Below are positions 23,498 through 32,191 of a DNA stretch of 64,000 nucleotides, piece by piece. Source of the DNA: JAGOTP01 sp964567995 (GTDB taxonomy: Bacteria; Patescibacteriota; Patescibacteriia; 2-12-FULL-60-25); contig CAZMOB010000002.1 of NCBI GenBank assembly GCA_964567995.1, positions 1 through 64,000 on the forward strand, given 5' to 3'. The notes under the pieces were generated by a model. The model ran no database searches and had not been told where the DNA came from. It saw only the letters and a program-made list of their open reading frames with translations. The stretch's first letter is position 1. Every line of letters begins with the position of its first letter. A program made the position numbers and the translations under genes.

Positions 23498-23719
23498 ATG
23501 AGTTCTTCTCTCATAACCGTTCGAACCTTCCCCTCAAGGTTCGAAGCTGAATTAGCGAAGCTCGCCCTTGAGTCCGTTGGGATCAAGTCTTTTGTAAGTG
23601 CCGATGATGCCGGTGGAATGAGACCAGCTCCATTTGCGTATTCGATAGGTGCGGAATTGATTGTGAGACAAACGGACATGCAAAAGGCGACGGATGCATT
23701 GAAGGAAGCAGGTATATAA
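23498..23719 (+). CDS. DUF2007-like putative signalling protein (73 aa)
   Basis: The sequence 'ITVRTFPSRFEAELAKLALESVGIKSFVSADDAGG...ELIVRQTDMQKATDALKE' has the spacing of DUF2007 domains: an opening strand, an 'EA.L....L...GI' helix, a 'D..GG' turn and a final 'A...L' helix. These small alpha/beta proteins are thought to be regulatory, but the role is not established. No SD; the MFS gene follows 36 bases later. Confidence 0.72.
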   Translation: MSSSLITVRTFPSRFEAELAKLALESVGIKSFVSADDAGGMRPAPFAYSIGAELIVRQTDMQKATDALKEAGI

Positions 23720-23754
23720 AAACCAGTGTATGTTACACTGTCCCAAGTTCCAGT

Positions 23755-25014
23755 ATGCCCGTTCTTTCCAGACACTGGTTTATTTCCAGTTTGCCGCTGT
23801 GGTTGTACATCGTTTTGTATAAAACTGGTGGGTCCTTGTACTACACGGCGTTGCCCGTCCTGGGAGAACGGATCTTGCCGCTCTGGTTAGTCGGCTGTTT
23901 GATCGGAGCCGCCTCTTTATTACAATTGATGCTAGATGTGCCAGCGGGCTTCGCGCTGGATCGCTTTGGGTATACACGACTACTTCGACTCACAAGTTTT
24001 ATTCTTTCGCTTGGTGGATTAGTGTTAGTGCTTTTCGGTTTGCAGACGTGGACGTTTCTTCTCTTAATTCTGATCAGTGGTCTCGGTTGGCTGTTATTTG
24101 GTCCTGGCGTAGATGCCTACGCCTTGGCTATTGCTCCGCGCGTACGTGCGGGAAGATTTATCGGAATGCGGCGTTCGATGAGTTCACTTGGGGTTGTCTT
24201 AGCGACCGGGTTATTTACAATTTTGCTCCCGACTTCCAATAGGTTCATGGGAATGGTAATCCTTGGTCTATTAGCGTCCGCGACGCTCGTAGCCTTCTTC
24301 TTGAAGAAAGAACCATCTACCAAGAATGAAATAAAGGTAGATACTCATCATTACTACATTCATCGCACGTTTCTCAAAGAGACGCTCCGGGCGTTTCGCC
24401 GACTGAATCCAGCGAGTGGACTGCTGGCATTTTCAGGTTTTGCCGGCGCCATATTCTATGGGATTATTTGGTTTGTCTTGCCCCTGTACCTTCAACAACT
24501 TGTGACGGCAGCCGGACCGATTCAATATGGGTTAGCAATTTTTGATGTGACCGTTATTATCTGCGGCGGTTTGATAGGCAGATTGGCTGACAGTCGGTAT
24601 AAAAAATTCTTTGTGTTTATCGGTCTCTTTGTGTTCGCTGCTTTTTCGACTCTTGTCGGTTTTCATTTGAATGGTTGGTTTCTGTTATTTGGATTTATCG
24701 CAGCCGTAGGGGACGAGCTTTCATGCGTGTCTTTGTGGTCTTGGATGAACGAACTCAATCCTAGTCATGCTCAGAATGGTATTATCGCGTCCGTAATCGC
24801 CTTGGCACAGGATCTCGGTTGGGTAATCGGTCCGGTTCTAGCGGGGGTGGCCTATTTCCGAATCGGTCCGTCCTGGACGATCTTACTAGGAGCGAGCTTT
24901 ATAGCTGTCAGTTGGATAATTAGCACGATCGTATTACAGCGACATACAGGTTCACTGTTCTATCGACCGTTTGCTCTCACCGACAACCCTCCGCACTATC
25001 CGCATAAGGATTAG
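23755..25014 (+). CDS. Major facilitator superfamily transporter (419 aa)
   Basis: Twelve hydrophobic segments in two halves are visible. The loop between helices 2 and 3 reads 'DVPAGFALDRFGYTRLL', the conserved MFS motif A (G-x-L-a-D-R-x-G-r-r-x-x-l), and a related 'GGLIGRLADSRYKK' is at the equivalent place in the second half. It should be a secondary transporter, perhaps for drug or metabolite export; the substrate cannot be read from sequence. No SD. Confidence 0.83.
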   Translation: MPVLSRHWFISSLPLWLYIVLYKTGGSLYYTALPVLGERILPLWLVGCLIGAASLLQLMLDVPAGFALDRFGYTRLLRLTSFILSLGGLVLVLFGLQTWTFLLLILISGLGWLLFGPGVDAYALAIAPRVRAGRFIGMRRSMSSLGVVLATGLFTILLPTSNRFMGMVILGLLASATLVAFFLKKEPSTKNEIKVDTHHYYIHRTFLKETLRAFRRLNPASGLLAFSGFAGAIFYGIIWFVLPLYLQQLVTAAGPIQYGLAIFDVTVIICGGLIGRLADSRYKKFFVFIGLFVFAAFSTLVGFHLNGWFLLFGFIAAVGDELSCVSLWSWMNELNPSHAQNGIIASVIALAQDLGWVIGPVLAGVAYFRIGPSWTILLGASFIAVSWIISTIVLQRHTGSLFYRPFALTDNPPHYPHKD

Positions 25015-25050
25015 AACAAACACGCTCCTGATAGGGAGCGTGTTTGTGTT
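25015..25050. terminator. Bidirectional terminator between MFS and M23 genes
   Basis: A 12-bp perfect stem (25017-25028 with 25035-25046) with a six-base loop serves both convergent genes. Confidence 0.85.
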
Positions 25051-25053
25051 TGA

Positions 25054-26475
25054 TTAACGGATATAGCTGAGAGGATTGGTACGTTTGCCGTTCACGTAGA
25101 CTTCAAAGTGCAAGTGCGTACCCGTTGAGCGACCAGTTGTACCGACCATTGCGATGACTTGTCCTCGTTTGACCGTGTCACCGGCTTTCACGAAGAGTTT
25201 TGAAGCGTGGGCGTAGCGTGTACGGAATCCATTCTCATGATCGATCACGATCTGTAGACCGTAACCACCATTGTTCCAACCCGCCTGATTCACGACCCCA
25301 GCTTCACTGGCGTAAATCGCGTTGGCGTAGTCCCCATCGATATCAATACCGGTGTGACTCCAGCCATAGTATTGGTTAATGACGCGCAAATCCGTTGGCC
25401 AGAGTAAACGAGTCGTTTTCTTGACCGTTTCTTCTTTGTCTTCTGGTTTCGCCCGAGAATCCTGTTCGCTCACGCGTAATTCTTGGTAGATATCGACCGC
25501 TTTGTTTTTGATCTTCGCTAATGGAATGTCCGCACGTACGATGCTTGAGGCTGGGGTTCGGGTCGCTGTTGGTTGCGAAACAGGGGCGACAGCTGTCGTA
25601 AGAGGTGTTCCGCCAGGAATGAAGATTTCTTGACCAAGGCTCAGTGTTTGTAGGCCGGTATTGGCTTGAGTGATCGCCGTTACTTCTACGCCATATTTTT
25701 TTGCGACCTGGCTCAATGTTTCGCCACGCTTCACGGTGTGGAAGACGCCAGAAGCCACTGGAATACGGAGGATCTCTCCTGGTTTGATTGCAGCGCTGCG
25801 TGACAAATTGTTTGCCCAGATCACGGTTCCGACATTCACCCCGAAGCGACGAGCAATGGTTGCAACCGTATCGCCAGATTGAACCGTGTATTGTTCCGTT
25901 TGCGTGCGAGGAGCAACAGCGATCGCTGAGCCTGGATCTTCGGCTCCCGGTTCATCGGTCGGGAAATCGCTATGCGGCATGAGCGCAACACTGCCGGGGA
26001 TCGTTAAGTCGGCCAGTGTATCCGTGTCGTAGTCAAAATCGATATCTGGTAAGGCTTGAATCGTGCCTGCACCTAAATAGTTGGTATGACCATGTGAAGT
26101 TTCGATGTAGAGGATCTCTTCGACACTCTCATCTTGACCTTGTGTAACCAGATTATACAGGAGACTGTTTTGTCCCGCATTGGAAGCGGAGGCGCTTGGT
26201 GTTGCAAGTTGGGAGCCGATCGTCGCGAGCGACACAATCAAAAGCGCGGCATGGAAGATGTAGCGGTTGGTAAACAGAAAGAAAAACAAGCCACGAGCTG
26301 ACACGACTACCCGCTCCAGTCGAATATTCAACAAGACAACCACCGTGTAGATGGGTAGGAACACGAAGCGGATTAACCCACGGCCAAAAAAACGAAGAAC
26401 GAACCCAAGTGGTCTGAGAACCGGCCGAAGAACTCTCCAAATGAAGCGTACGCCTCGGATGAGGGAGAGGGCCAC
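25054..26475 (-). CDS. Membrane-anchored peptidoglycan hydrolase, two LysM plus M23 (473 aa)
   Basis: A very basic, hydrophobic N-terminus (two membrane segments, about 35-52 and 73-92) anchors the protein. Two LysM domains (about 195-240, 'YTVQSGDTVATIARRF', and 246-289, 'HTVKRGETLSQVAKKY') bind glycan. The C-terminal M23 domain (about 370-470) has both zinc motifs: H-x3-D in 'HTGIDID' and H-x-H in 'HLHFE'. It should cut peptidoglycan cross-links outside the membrane, for growth or division. The start is a GTG without SD; its promoter is at 26631-26659. Confidence 0.88.
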   Translation of the reverse strand: MALSLIRGVRFIWRVLRPVLRPLGFVLRFFGRGLIRFVFLPIYTVVVLLNIRLERVVVSARGLFFFLFTNRYIFHAALLIVSLATIGSQLATPSASASNAGQNSLLYNLVTQGQDESVEEILYIETSHGHTNYLGAGTIQALPDIDFDYDTDTLADLTIPGSVALMPHSDFPTDEPGAEDPGSAIAVAPRTQTEQYTVQSGDTVATIARRFGVNVGTVIWANNLSRSAAIKPGEILRIPVASGVFHTVKRGETLSQVAKKYGVEVTAITQANTGLQTLSLGQEIFIPGGTPLTTAVAPVSQPTATRTPASSIVRADIPLAKIKNKAVDIYQELRVSEQDSRAKPEDKEETVKKTTRLLWPTDLRVINQYYGWSHTGIDIDGDYANAIYASEAGVVNQAGWNNGGYGLQIVIDHENGFRTRYAHASKLFVKAGDTVKRGQVIAMVGTTGRSTGTHLHFEVYVNGKRTNPLSYIR

Positions 26476-26630
26476 GGTGGCGAAGACGAGTTGTAGACGA
26501 TGGTTGGTAGGAATAGAGACCTCTAGAAATCACTGTATCGCGTACCCATACGAAACGGCCGGAACAGGGGACAAGCGACCAGGATTGTTTAAGGACAGCG
26601 GCCAAACCCAATGCGACAATAAGTGGAGAT

Positions 26631-26659
26631 AGGATACTCCTTTAGGGGCAATTCGTCAA
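26631..26659 (-). promoter_or_regulatory. Promoter of the LysM/M23 gene
   Basis: Minus-strand TTGACG, 17-bp spacer, TATCCT, giving a leader of about 150 bases. The 228-base gap 26476-26703 holds no gene. Confidence 0.6.
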
Positions 26660-26703
26660 TGGATAAGTCGTATTTTTTGGCTAATCATAGCTAAATTATC
26701 GAG

Positions 26704-28218
26704 TTAGTAGGTGATGAGTGCGCGGTACTGAAGCGCTTCTGCTACGTGTTCCCTTTCGATTCGTTCTTCAGCGGCCAAATCAGCGATGGTTTGAGAGACT
26801 TTCAATAAACGGAAGTACGACCGGGCCGACAAGCGAAACCGTTGGATGGCCTGCTTCAAAATCTGTTCCGCTTCCTGACTCGCCCGAAAGGCGCGAGTGA
26901 CGATTTCACTGCTCGCTTGAGCGTTGGTCGTGAGGCCGCTGTTTCGCAGGCGTTCGATTTGCCGATCACGAGCGGCTTGAACACGTAGGCGGATTTCCTG
27001 GCTCGTTTCTCCCTGCGGAAGAGCGGTCAGTGCGTTGGTCTCGACACGCGGAACCTCGATGTATAGATCGATTCGATCGAGCAGCGGTCCACTGATCCGT
27101 TGGCGATAGTGTTCGTATTGAAGTTGGCTGCAAACACAGTTCCGCTCTTTATCCGAGCGGTAGCCGCAGGGGCAGGGGTTCATGGCGGCCAAGAGCGAAA
27201 AGCGAGCGGGATAGCGCACGCAGCTTTGGGCGCGACTGATCGAGATACACCCATCTTCGATGGGTTGTCGGAGACATTCGAGCGTAGCCCGTGGGAATTC
27301 CGGCAATTCATCCAAGAAGAGCACGCCATGATGGGCAAGTGAAACCTCACCTGGGCGTGGAATCGTTCCGCCGCCCACGAGCGAGACCATGCTCGACGTA
27401 TGATGCGGAGAGCGGAACGGACGAAGAGAGATCACACTTTGCGCTGGAAGTACGCCTGCAACCGAGTGAATACGTGTTGTTTCTAGCATCTCATCTTCGG
27501 TTAACGCTGGGAGAATCGTATTGAAGGCGCGCGCGAGCAGTGTCTTACCGGATCCGGGCGGACCCTGCATGAGTAGGTTGTGACCACCGGCCGCCGCAAT
27601 TTCAAGCGCGCGTCTGGCCTGTTCTTGACCACGAATGACGGCGAAGTCTACGGACGAACCCACCTCTTTCGAGGGAATGGGCTTCGTGTAAGGCACCTCC
27701 TCTAAAACACCTTCACCCATGAGGGCGCGTTGAACTTCGGTGAGTGATGCTGCCTGAAAGACCTGCAAGCCTCGGATCAGAGCTGCCTCTTGTGCATTGT
27801 CTTTTGGAACAATCAGTTCTTTGATCCCTAATTCTTTTGCGAGTAATGCGACAGAAATCATGCCTTGAATTGGTCGTAGTGTTCCATCAAGGGCCAGTTC
27901 TCCAATGAACAGTTGTGAAGGGTTCCGAAGCTCAAGTTGGCCATCGGCAGCGAGAATTGCGAGCGCAATGGGTAAATCAAAACCTGATCCAATCTTTCGC
28001 ACATGCGCTGGGGCGAGGTTCACTGTGACACGTGTGCGGGGAAAAGTAGCCTGGCTATTTTTTACCGCACTGCGAATACGTTCTTTCGCTTCTTGGATTG
28101 CCGTATCTGGCAAACCAACAATGAAAAAATTCGGCAGACCCGCAGAAATGTCGGCTTCGACTTCGACGATGTGGGCTTCGAGTCCAAGGATCGAAGCGGT
28201 CTTCACGCGGGATGGCAT
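26704..28218 (-). CDS. comM: YifB/ComM-family magnesium-chelatase-like AAA+ ATPase (504 aa)
   Basis: The three-part YifB layout is complete: N-terminal Lon-like S5 fold (from 'ILGLEAHIVEVEADISAGLPNFFIVGLPDTA'), central AAA+ domain with Walker A GPPGSGKT and Walker B LFLDELPEF, and the C-terminal Mg-chelatase domain ('NPCPCGYRSD' and 'SARSYFRLLKVSQTIADL'). ComM of naturally transformable bacteria is a hexameric helicase that extends branch migration during recombination of incoming DNA; together with comEC and recA in this window it fits DNA uptake. Unlike most native genes it has a possible SD (GGAG) six bases before the ATG. Confidence 0.9.
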   Translation of the reverse strand: MPSRVKTASILGLEAHIVEVEADISAGLPNFFIVGLPDTAIQEAKERIRSAVKNSQATFPRTRVTVNLAPAHVRKIGSGFDLPIALAILAADGQLELRNPSQLFIGELALDGTLRPIQGMISVALLAKELGIKELIVPKDNAQEAALIRGLQVFQAASLTEVQRALMGEGVLEEVPYTKPIPSKEVGSSVDFAVIRGQEQARRALEIAAAGGHNLLMQGPPGSGKTLLARAFNTILPALTEDEMLETTRIHSVAGVLPAQSVISLRPFRSPHHTSSMVSLVGGGTIPRPGEVSLAHHGVLFLDELPEFPRATLECLRQPIEDGCISISRAQSCVRYPARFSLLAAMNPCPCGYRSDKERNCVCSQLQYEHYRQRISGPLLDRIDLYIEVPRVETNALTALPQGETSQEIRLRVQAARDRQIERLRNSGLTTNAQASSEIVTRAFRASQEAEQILKQAIQRFRLSARSYFRLLKVSQTIADLAAEERIEREHVAEALQYRALITY

Positions 28219-28270
28219 ACTCTACTCCGTTCCATGAATAGAGTGAGTTGTCTAGAGGGGGAAGATTGGT

Positions 28271-28738
28271 TCAACGAGCAGCTGTTTCATCCGTCGTTTT
28301 GAGACGATACACAAAGAAGAGACCGATCAGACCAAGCAGAACGCCTACATCCGCGAGATTGATGGCGGAACGATGCCACAGCAGAAGCCAATCACGCACA
28401 AAGCCGAAGTGAATCCGATCAAAGGCATTTCCAAATGCTCCTCCTAAGAGCGTGCCGAGCAAGAGTGGGGTCCACAAGGTGTTATTTTTTTGAGTTCGTA
28501 CGAGAGCCGCGATGACACCTAAACAGGCAATTCCAGTGATCCCCAGAATCAACCAAAGCGGAATCGGGATGTTAAAGGCGATGCCGAAGTTGCGATGGTG
28601 AATCGATTGAATCCAGCCGGACAGCAAGAAGAAGGAGCGATCTTCCTCAAAAAAGACTCGTTTGGCGTATTGATCTAGTACGAAAATGCCAGAGCAACTT
28701 ACTAAGGCTAGGCCAAGTCTCGCAACGAGCGAAGACAT
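28271..28738 (-). CDS. lspA: Prolipoprotein signal peptidase (signal peptidase II, 155 aa)
   Basis: Four membrane segments and the two catalytic aspartates in 'GNAFDRI' and 'NLADVGV' identify LspA, the membrane aspartic protease that removes lipoprotein signal peptides just before the lipidated cysteine. This agrees with at least four predicted lipoproteins in the window (15058, 17897, 45970, 52753). It is followed downstream of, and probably cotranscribed with, the dksA-like gene four bases away. Confidence 0.93.
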   Translation of the reverse strand: MSSLVARLGLALVSCSGIFVLDQYAKRVFFEEDRSFFLLSGWIQSIHHRNFGIAFNIPIPLWLILGITGIACLGVIAALVRTQKNNTLWTPLLLGTLLGGAFGNAFDRIHFGFVRDWLLLWHRSAINLADVGVLLGLIGLFFVYRLKTTDETAAR

Positions 28739-28742
28739 GCTT

Positions 28743-29120
28743 CTACAATTCCTGAGTCAACAACTTTTTACAACTTACGCAGGACGAAGAATGTGGTCGA
28801 GCTTCCAAACGCTTCAAATCAATTTCTTTATGGCAATATTTGCAGGTTCCGTAGGTGCCGTTCCCGATCGATTCGAGGGCCTTTACGACATCGCGTAGCT
28901 GGGTTTCAAGCTCTCCTACGAGTGAGAGTTCATCTGCATAGGCAGAGACTTCTTCGGCATTATCGTCTTCTGAGCGGCCGCCATTTTCTGGGTAGACTGC
29001 AGTAAAGGTCGTATTGCTCTTGCCGTCTTTTTCAGCGACATCGGCTAAATCGGCCTCCAGCGAGACTTTCATCTGTTCGAGCTGTTGTTTGAATTGGGCG
29101 ATGAGCGTTGGATTGAGCAT
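28743..29120 (-). CDS. DksA/TraR-family zinc-finger protein (125 aa)
   Basis: The N-terminal two thirds form a coiled-coil hairpin and the C-terminus carries a four-cysteine zinc finger ('CKYC' near residue 94 and 'CVSC' near 115), the DksA/TraR/YteA arrangement. DksA enters the secondary channel of RNA polymerase and modulates initiation. The coiled-coil tip here has 'AEEVSAYADE' rather than the classic DxxDxA motif, so activity like E. coli DksA is uncertain. It precedes lspA by four bases. A TAGACT hexamer lies 12 bases before the ATG; no SD. Confidence 0.85.
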   Translation of the reverse strand: MLNPTLIAQFKQQLEQMKVSLEADLADVAEKDGKSNTTFTAVYPENGGRSEDDNAEEVSAYADELSLVGELETQLRDVVKALESIGNGTYGTCKYCHKEIDLKRLEARPHSSSCVSCKKLLTQEL

Positions 29121-29238
29121 AGGTTTCGATACAGTCTACGGTCTTTTGGAAAGATCAGCAAGCAACAGAAAAGATAAAAATAAAATAAACTTTAAAACTC
29201 TTGGTACATGATACAGATGGTTTCCGTATGAAATAGAG

Positions 29239-30062
29239 AAAGCCGCGACGCTTCCTCAGGTGAGGGTGGCAGAACGCGGCTTTGACGCCGGACGTGAGGT
29301 TAGATCTGGGAAGATCGAATGTCTTGCGACGAGGAGTGTTGCCACATGGTGGCTGAAGCGCGAGCTACTTCATCCCGGTGAAGGGACGGTGTTCCTGGGT
29401 GAGCCGTGAGGCAAACGAAGGAGAGCTACGAGCGCAAACACTGTTAGGTCGGGACAAAACCGCACGCGAACGTGAGAGAAGGAGACAAGCTGTACAGACC
29501 AGACCTCCGGCAACGAAGCGTATTCTCCGGTGAAGGAGAACTTCCATGGAGCACGGTGAGGTGCTCGACACGGTGACTGTTGCCTTAGGATGTAAGGTTT
29601 ATTTCGGGTTTTAAGGCCCGTTGGAAACGGTTGTGACCGTCTTCCGCGGGGAAGAGGTCAGTCTGAGCTTAGCGGCGAACCTGTGCTGTGAAGCGCAGAT
29701 ACACCATTTTGCACTTGTCTTGGAAGGTGCGAGTAACGACGTCGGCAGACGTGGTTGTACTCGTCTTTTGCCTTCAGCGAGTGAGGACGAAAGACGAGTA
29801 CAACGACATCGATGCGGGCGGCGAACGTACAAAGGATGCGATTACCTACAATGAACGGAACCCTGCTTCGGCAAAGAACGGTAAAAAGAACAGGCGAAAG
29901 AACAAACCGACACGCACACAGATGAAAGCATCTTAGATTGTCGCCACGGGTGTGGCCCTAATTCCACCAAACGAACATTTACACAAGACGATCAAAGGGA
30001 TCGTGCAAAGAACGGCGTTGAAAAGGTGCAACTGTCTCGAATGGCCAAACCACTCAAGAGAC
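29239..30062 (-). ncRNA. Candidate large structured non-coding RNA (about 0.8 kb)
   Basis: On the minus strand a TATACT -10 box (30069-30074) would start a transcript near 30062. Stems seen: a perfect 15-bp helix (29754-29768 with 29790-29804, 21-base loop); TTCTCC/GGAGAA near 29523-29540; GAGCAC/GTGCTC near 29549-29566; CCC/GGG near 29374-29385; CTTCC/GGAAG near 29640; and a terminal AAAGCCGCG/CGCGGCTTT helix (29239-29247 with 29275-29283) followed by a U-rich stretch, a possible terminator. It lacks the conserved pieces of RNase P RNA, tmRNA, SRP or 6S RNA that I know. The strand is inferred; it could be part of a known large RNA class I cannot identify by eye. Confidence 0.45.
29754..29804. 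repeat. Perfect 15-bp inverted repeat
   Basis: Arms 29754-29768 and 29790-29804 are exact complements around a 21-base loop, inside the candidate structured RNA. Confidence 0.9.
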
Positions 30063-30068
30063 ATCTCT

Positions 30069-30179
30069 AGTATACCGCACCTCGTTTTTTTCAGCGAAGT
30101 CACGTGTGGATAAGCTTGAATTGAGGCTAACTACAGAGAATTATCCTTTAAAAATCCTTTGTTTATAACCTGTGGGTAA
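30069..30179 (-). promoter_or_regulatory. -10 box of the candidate RNA and two DnaA-box-like sites
   Basis: Minus-strand TATACT is at 30069-30074; the -35 region is poor (TTCGCT at 18 bp). TGTGGATAA (perfect DnaA box on the minus strand) is at 30105-30113 and TGTGGGTAA (one mismatch) at 30171-30179, so DnaA could affect this promoter. Confidence 0.4.
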
Positions 30180-30187
30180 GAGAGGTA

Positions 30188-31402
30188 TTAGCCTTCCTCA
30201 CAGATGATCAAATGACCGCCATCTCGCCAAACCTGAAGAGCTGTCTGAGGCAGCCAAGGCCGTAGACGCGAAGACAGAGAAGTGAACTGGTTCAGGAGTT
30301 CGGAAGAAAAACGAGCAATCCACACCCCTTTTCCGCAAGCCATGGCTTGTGGAAGAGCGGGTTGCTCCGGAAGTCGCCACTCAAAGAGTTTCGGGTCGGT
30401 GGTGGAAGTTGTATTAGATGGATCCATCATGGGCACAAAGAATTCGTTGACAAGGGATCCGTCAGGGAGTCCGAATAGTCGTTTTTTAGGGCTTTGATCG
30501 AGGACGGTTTGCAAGGCTGCACGTTCATTGCCCGTAAGCGCTTCACGGAACGTCAGACGAACAGCTTGGATGGTTGAGCTGGTGAGCTGTAGCTCAAGCG
30601 TCGCGGGAGCGTCCGTTAACGAGCTCAGTGTGGTCGAAAGCGGTTCGATCGGAAGTTCGGCGAGAAAGCCTTCGATGTTGCTCGTATTGCTTAGGGCTGA
30701 AAGATGAAGGCTCAGGTCAGTTTGTAATGGCTTCGCCGTCGCTGAAGGTTCGGCGTTTAACGTGGCGGATGAGGAAAGGATGTTCGTCGTGTCTGATAAG
30801 ACAAGCTGACCTTGGTCAACGAAAAACAGGATACGGTTGGAAGACGAGCTATTCGGAAAGATCGGAGAGAGCGCAGCCGAACCTCGGACGACGCCTTGTC
30901 CAAAGAGATGGTCGAAGAAGGTTTCGCGATAGGTGAGACTCTCTGAGCTTGTCGAATGAGGCTGGGTGCTCGATTCAACCGCCCCGCTCTGTCTGATCAA
31001 AGCACGAGTCATTTGAGCAAGATCCTGCGCTTTTGGCACGGACCAACGTGGACCAATCGTAAAGGCCTCAAGCTTTGTTCGTGAACCGGCTAAGCCAAAA
31101 ACGACCGGCCAACCACTCTGTGCAGCGATCGTTTGTTGCCACTCGATGGGCAATGTGGCTTGTTGTTCGGGTGTAAGGAGGCTGTTGAGGGATTTGGGCG
31201 AGGCGGTTGCCAGAAAGAGCGTTTGTTCGGGTAAAAAAAACTGAGCCGAGCAGAGTAACGTAAACAAAATCAGTCCCACGAGGAGACTGACACCGATCCC
31301 AATCCCAATCAACCAACGACGATTGAATCGCGGGCCTGTGCCCATCGCGAGGAGCGGACTCACCGGCGGAGCCATCTGTTCGAACCCATCTTCCACCGGC
31401 AT
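30188..31402 (-). CDS. Single-pass membrane protein of unknown function (404 aa)
   Basis: A cytoplasmic N-terminal tail of about 28 residues precedes a strong membrane segment (about 30-52, WLIGIGIGVSLLVGLILFTLL), leaving about 350 residues outside. The outer part is Ser/Thr/Leu-rich and contains 'LFLATASPKSLNSLLTPEQQ' and a second similar half, reminiscent of DUF3352-like bacterial surface proteins; this is a weak resemblance. The frame has native-type codon use and no SD; TAGGGT touches the ATG region. Confidence 0.65.
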   Translation of the reverse strand: MPVEDGFEQMAPPVSPLLAMGTGPRFNRRWLIGIGIGVSLLVGLILFTLLCSAQFFLPEQTLFLATASPKSLNSLLTPEQQATLPIEWQQTIAAQSGWPVVFGLAGSRTKLEAFTIGPRWSVPKAQDLAQMTRALIRQSGAVESSTQPHSTSSESLTYRETFFDHLFGQGVVRGSAALSPIFPNSSSSNRILFFVDQGQLVLSDTTNILSSSATLNAEPSATAKPLQTDLSLHLSALSNTSNIEGFLAELPIEPLSTTLSSLTDAPATLELQLTSSTIQAVRLTFREALTGNERAALQTVLDQSPKKRLFGLPDGSLVNEFFVPMMDPSNTTSTTDPKLFEWRLPEQPALPQAMACGKGVWIARFSSELLNQFTSLSSRLRPWLPQTALQVWRDGGHLIICEEG

Positions 31403-31445
31403 ACCCTAGCGGATTTTTGAAGATTCTTCCAGCGTAGTTACTCTG

Positions 31446-31530
31446 TAAAAAAGCGAAGAGCGCACCCGTGTCGGCGAGAGCGTCTTCCCGTCGAGTTCGA
31501 CGGGTGTGCTTTCGCCGCGCGGTGTGCGCT
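31446..31530 (-). terminator. Terminator of the 130-aa accessory gene
   Basis: A long branched hairpin, with outer pairs GAGCGCAC/GTGTGCGC and an inner perfect CCCGTCGA/TCGACGGG stem at 31488-31504, is followed on the minus strand by a run of six T. Confidence 0.75.
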
Positions 31531-31559
31531 GTTGTTGGGTCGCTCGAGGGTGAGTGACC

Positions 31560-31952
31560 TCAGGTCTGGTCGGGGTCGGCCACGAGCACGCCACGGGAGG
31601 CGGGGCCAGAGGTGAAGTAGAGCACGCCGCCCTTCTCGGGGTCGTCCTCTACCTGTTCGACCAGGAAGATCTCGTAGCTGCTGTTGTCCAGGTCCTGTAC
31701 GACGAGCCGTCCCTCCTCCTTGGGGATGATGCGCGTGTCGCCGGGGAAGGTCTCGCGCTCGCGGTCGAAGAGTCGGATGCCCTTCGGGATGACTGAACCC
31801 GCGGCGATGCGGACGCCGCTGATCGGCTGTTCACCCGTCGTGTCATGGACGAACTTGATCACCAGCTCGAGCTCGGCGTCCGCGGGACTAGAGAAGAGAT
31901 ACACCTTGCCCCCCTGCGGGAGGGTCTTCCTCTGTTGATGCATGCGTTCCAT
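31560..31952 (-). CDS. Accessory-unit protein of unknown function (130 aa)
   Basis: The ATG at 31952 has AAAGGAG eight bases upstream, one of the clearest SDs in the window. The product is soluble, acidic and beta-rich ('GKVYLFSSPADAELELVIKFVHD', 'GRLVVQDLDNSSYEIFLVEQVED'), with no motif I know. Codons are G+C-rich. It is a complete single-gene unit: perfect promoter at 32096-32124, hairpin leader and strong terminator. Confidence 0.72.
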   Translation of the reverse strand: MERMHQQRKTLPQGGKVYLFSSPADAELELVIKFVHDTTGEQPISGVRIAAGSVIPKGIRLFDRERETFPGDTRIIPKEEGRLVVQDLDNSSYEIFLVEQVEDDPEKGGVLYFTSGPASRGVLVADPDQT

Positions 31953-32012
31953 CGGCTATGCTCCTTTGTAGGGGTCGCCTACGCGTATCAGAGGCCTAAG
32001 CGCCTTATCTGT

Positions 32013-32064
32013 CGCGTCGGAGTACAAAAGCTCATACTTAGATGAGTATCTATGCTCCAACGCG
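32013..32064 (-). promoter_or_regulatory. Leader hairpin of the 130-aa accessory gene
   Basis: Arms 32013-32022 and 32055-32064 pair over 10 bp (one G-U), with a further small stem inside, between promoter and SD. Confidence 0.65.
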
Positions 32065-32095
32065 AAGTAACTGAACTGCACGAAAAGAACGGCAA

Positions 32096-32124
32096 ATAAT
32101 ACAGTAAAATTGCAACTTTGTCAA
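32096..32124 (-). promoter_or_regulatory. Consensus promoter of the 130-aa accessory gene
   Basis: Minus-strand TTGACA, exactly 17 bp, TATTAT. It lies between pnp's 3' end and this gene. Confidence 0.88.
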
Positions 32125-32191
32125 TTGGTTGACTGAACGTAAAGAAATAACCAGCATTAAGCTGGTTATTTCGACGAATGATTTTGATCGT

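Larger units (their letters stand above)
29121..30187. other. 1.07-kb stretch without a convincing gene
   Basis: No reading frame here has gene-like composition. The part from 29239 to 30074 is crowded with stems and is annotated separately as a candidate structured RNA. The part 30075-30187 holds that RNA's promoter region and two DnaA-box-like sites. The part 29121-29238 is A+T-rich, with nothing recognised. Confidence 0.7.

Noticed and set aside
29411..29447. tmRNA tag-like sequence (GCAAACGA followed by GAGCTACG)
   Set aside because: No tRNA-like domain, no CCA end with T-arm and no matching 5' end are found within tmRNA distance.
29688..29936. 82-codon frame ending in a Lys-rich tail
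   Set aside because: It crosses the perfect 15-bp hairpin, has no SD or promoter on that strand, and its composition is unlike either gene class.
29239..30062. RNase P RNA
   Set aside because: The conserved P4 segments (GGAAAGTCC and ACAGAA types) are not found on either strand.
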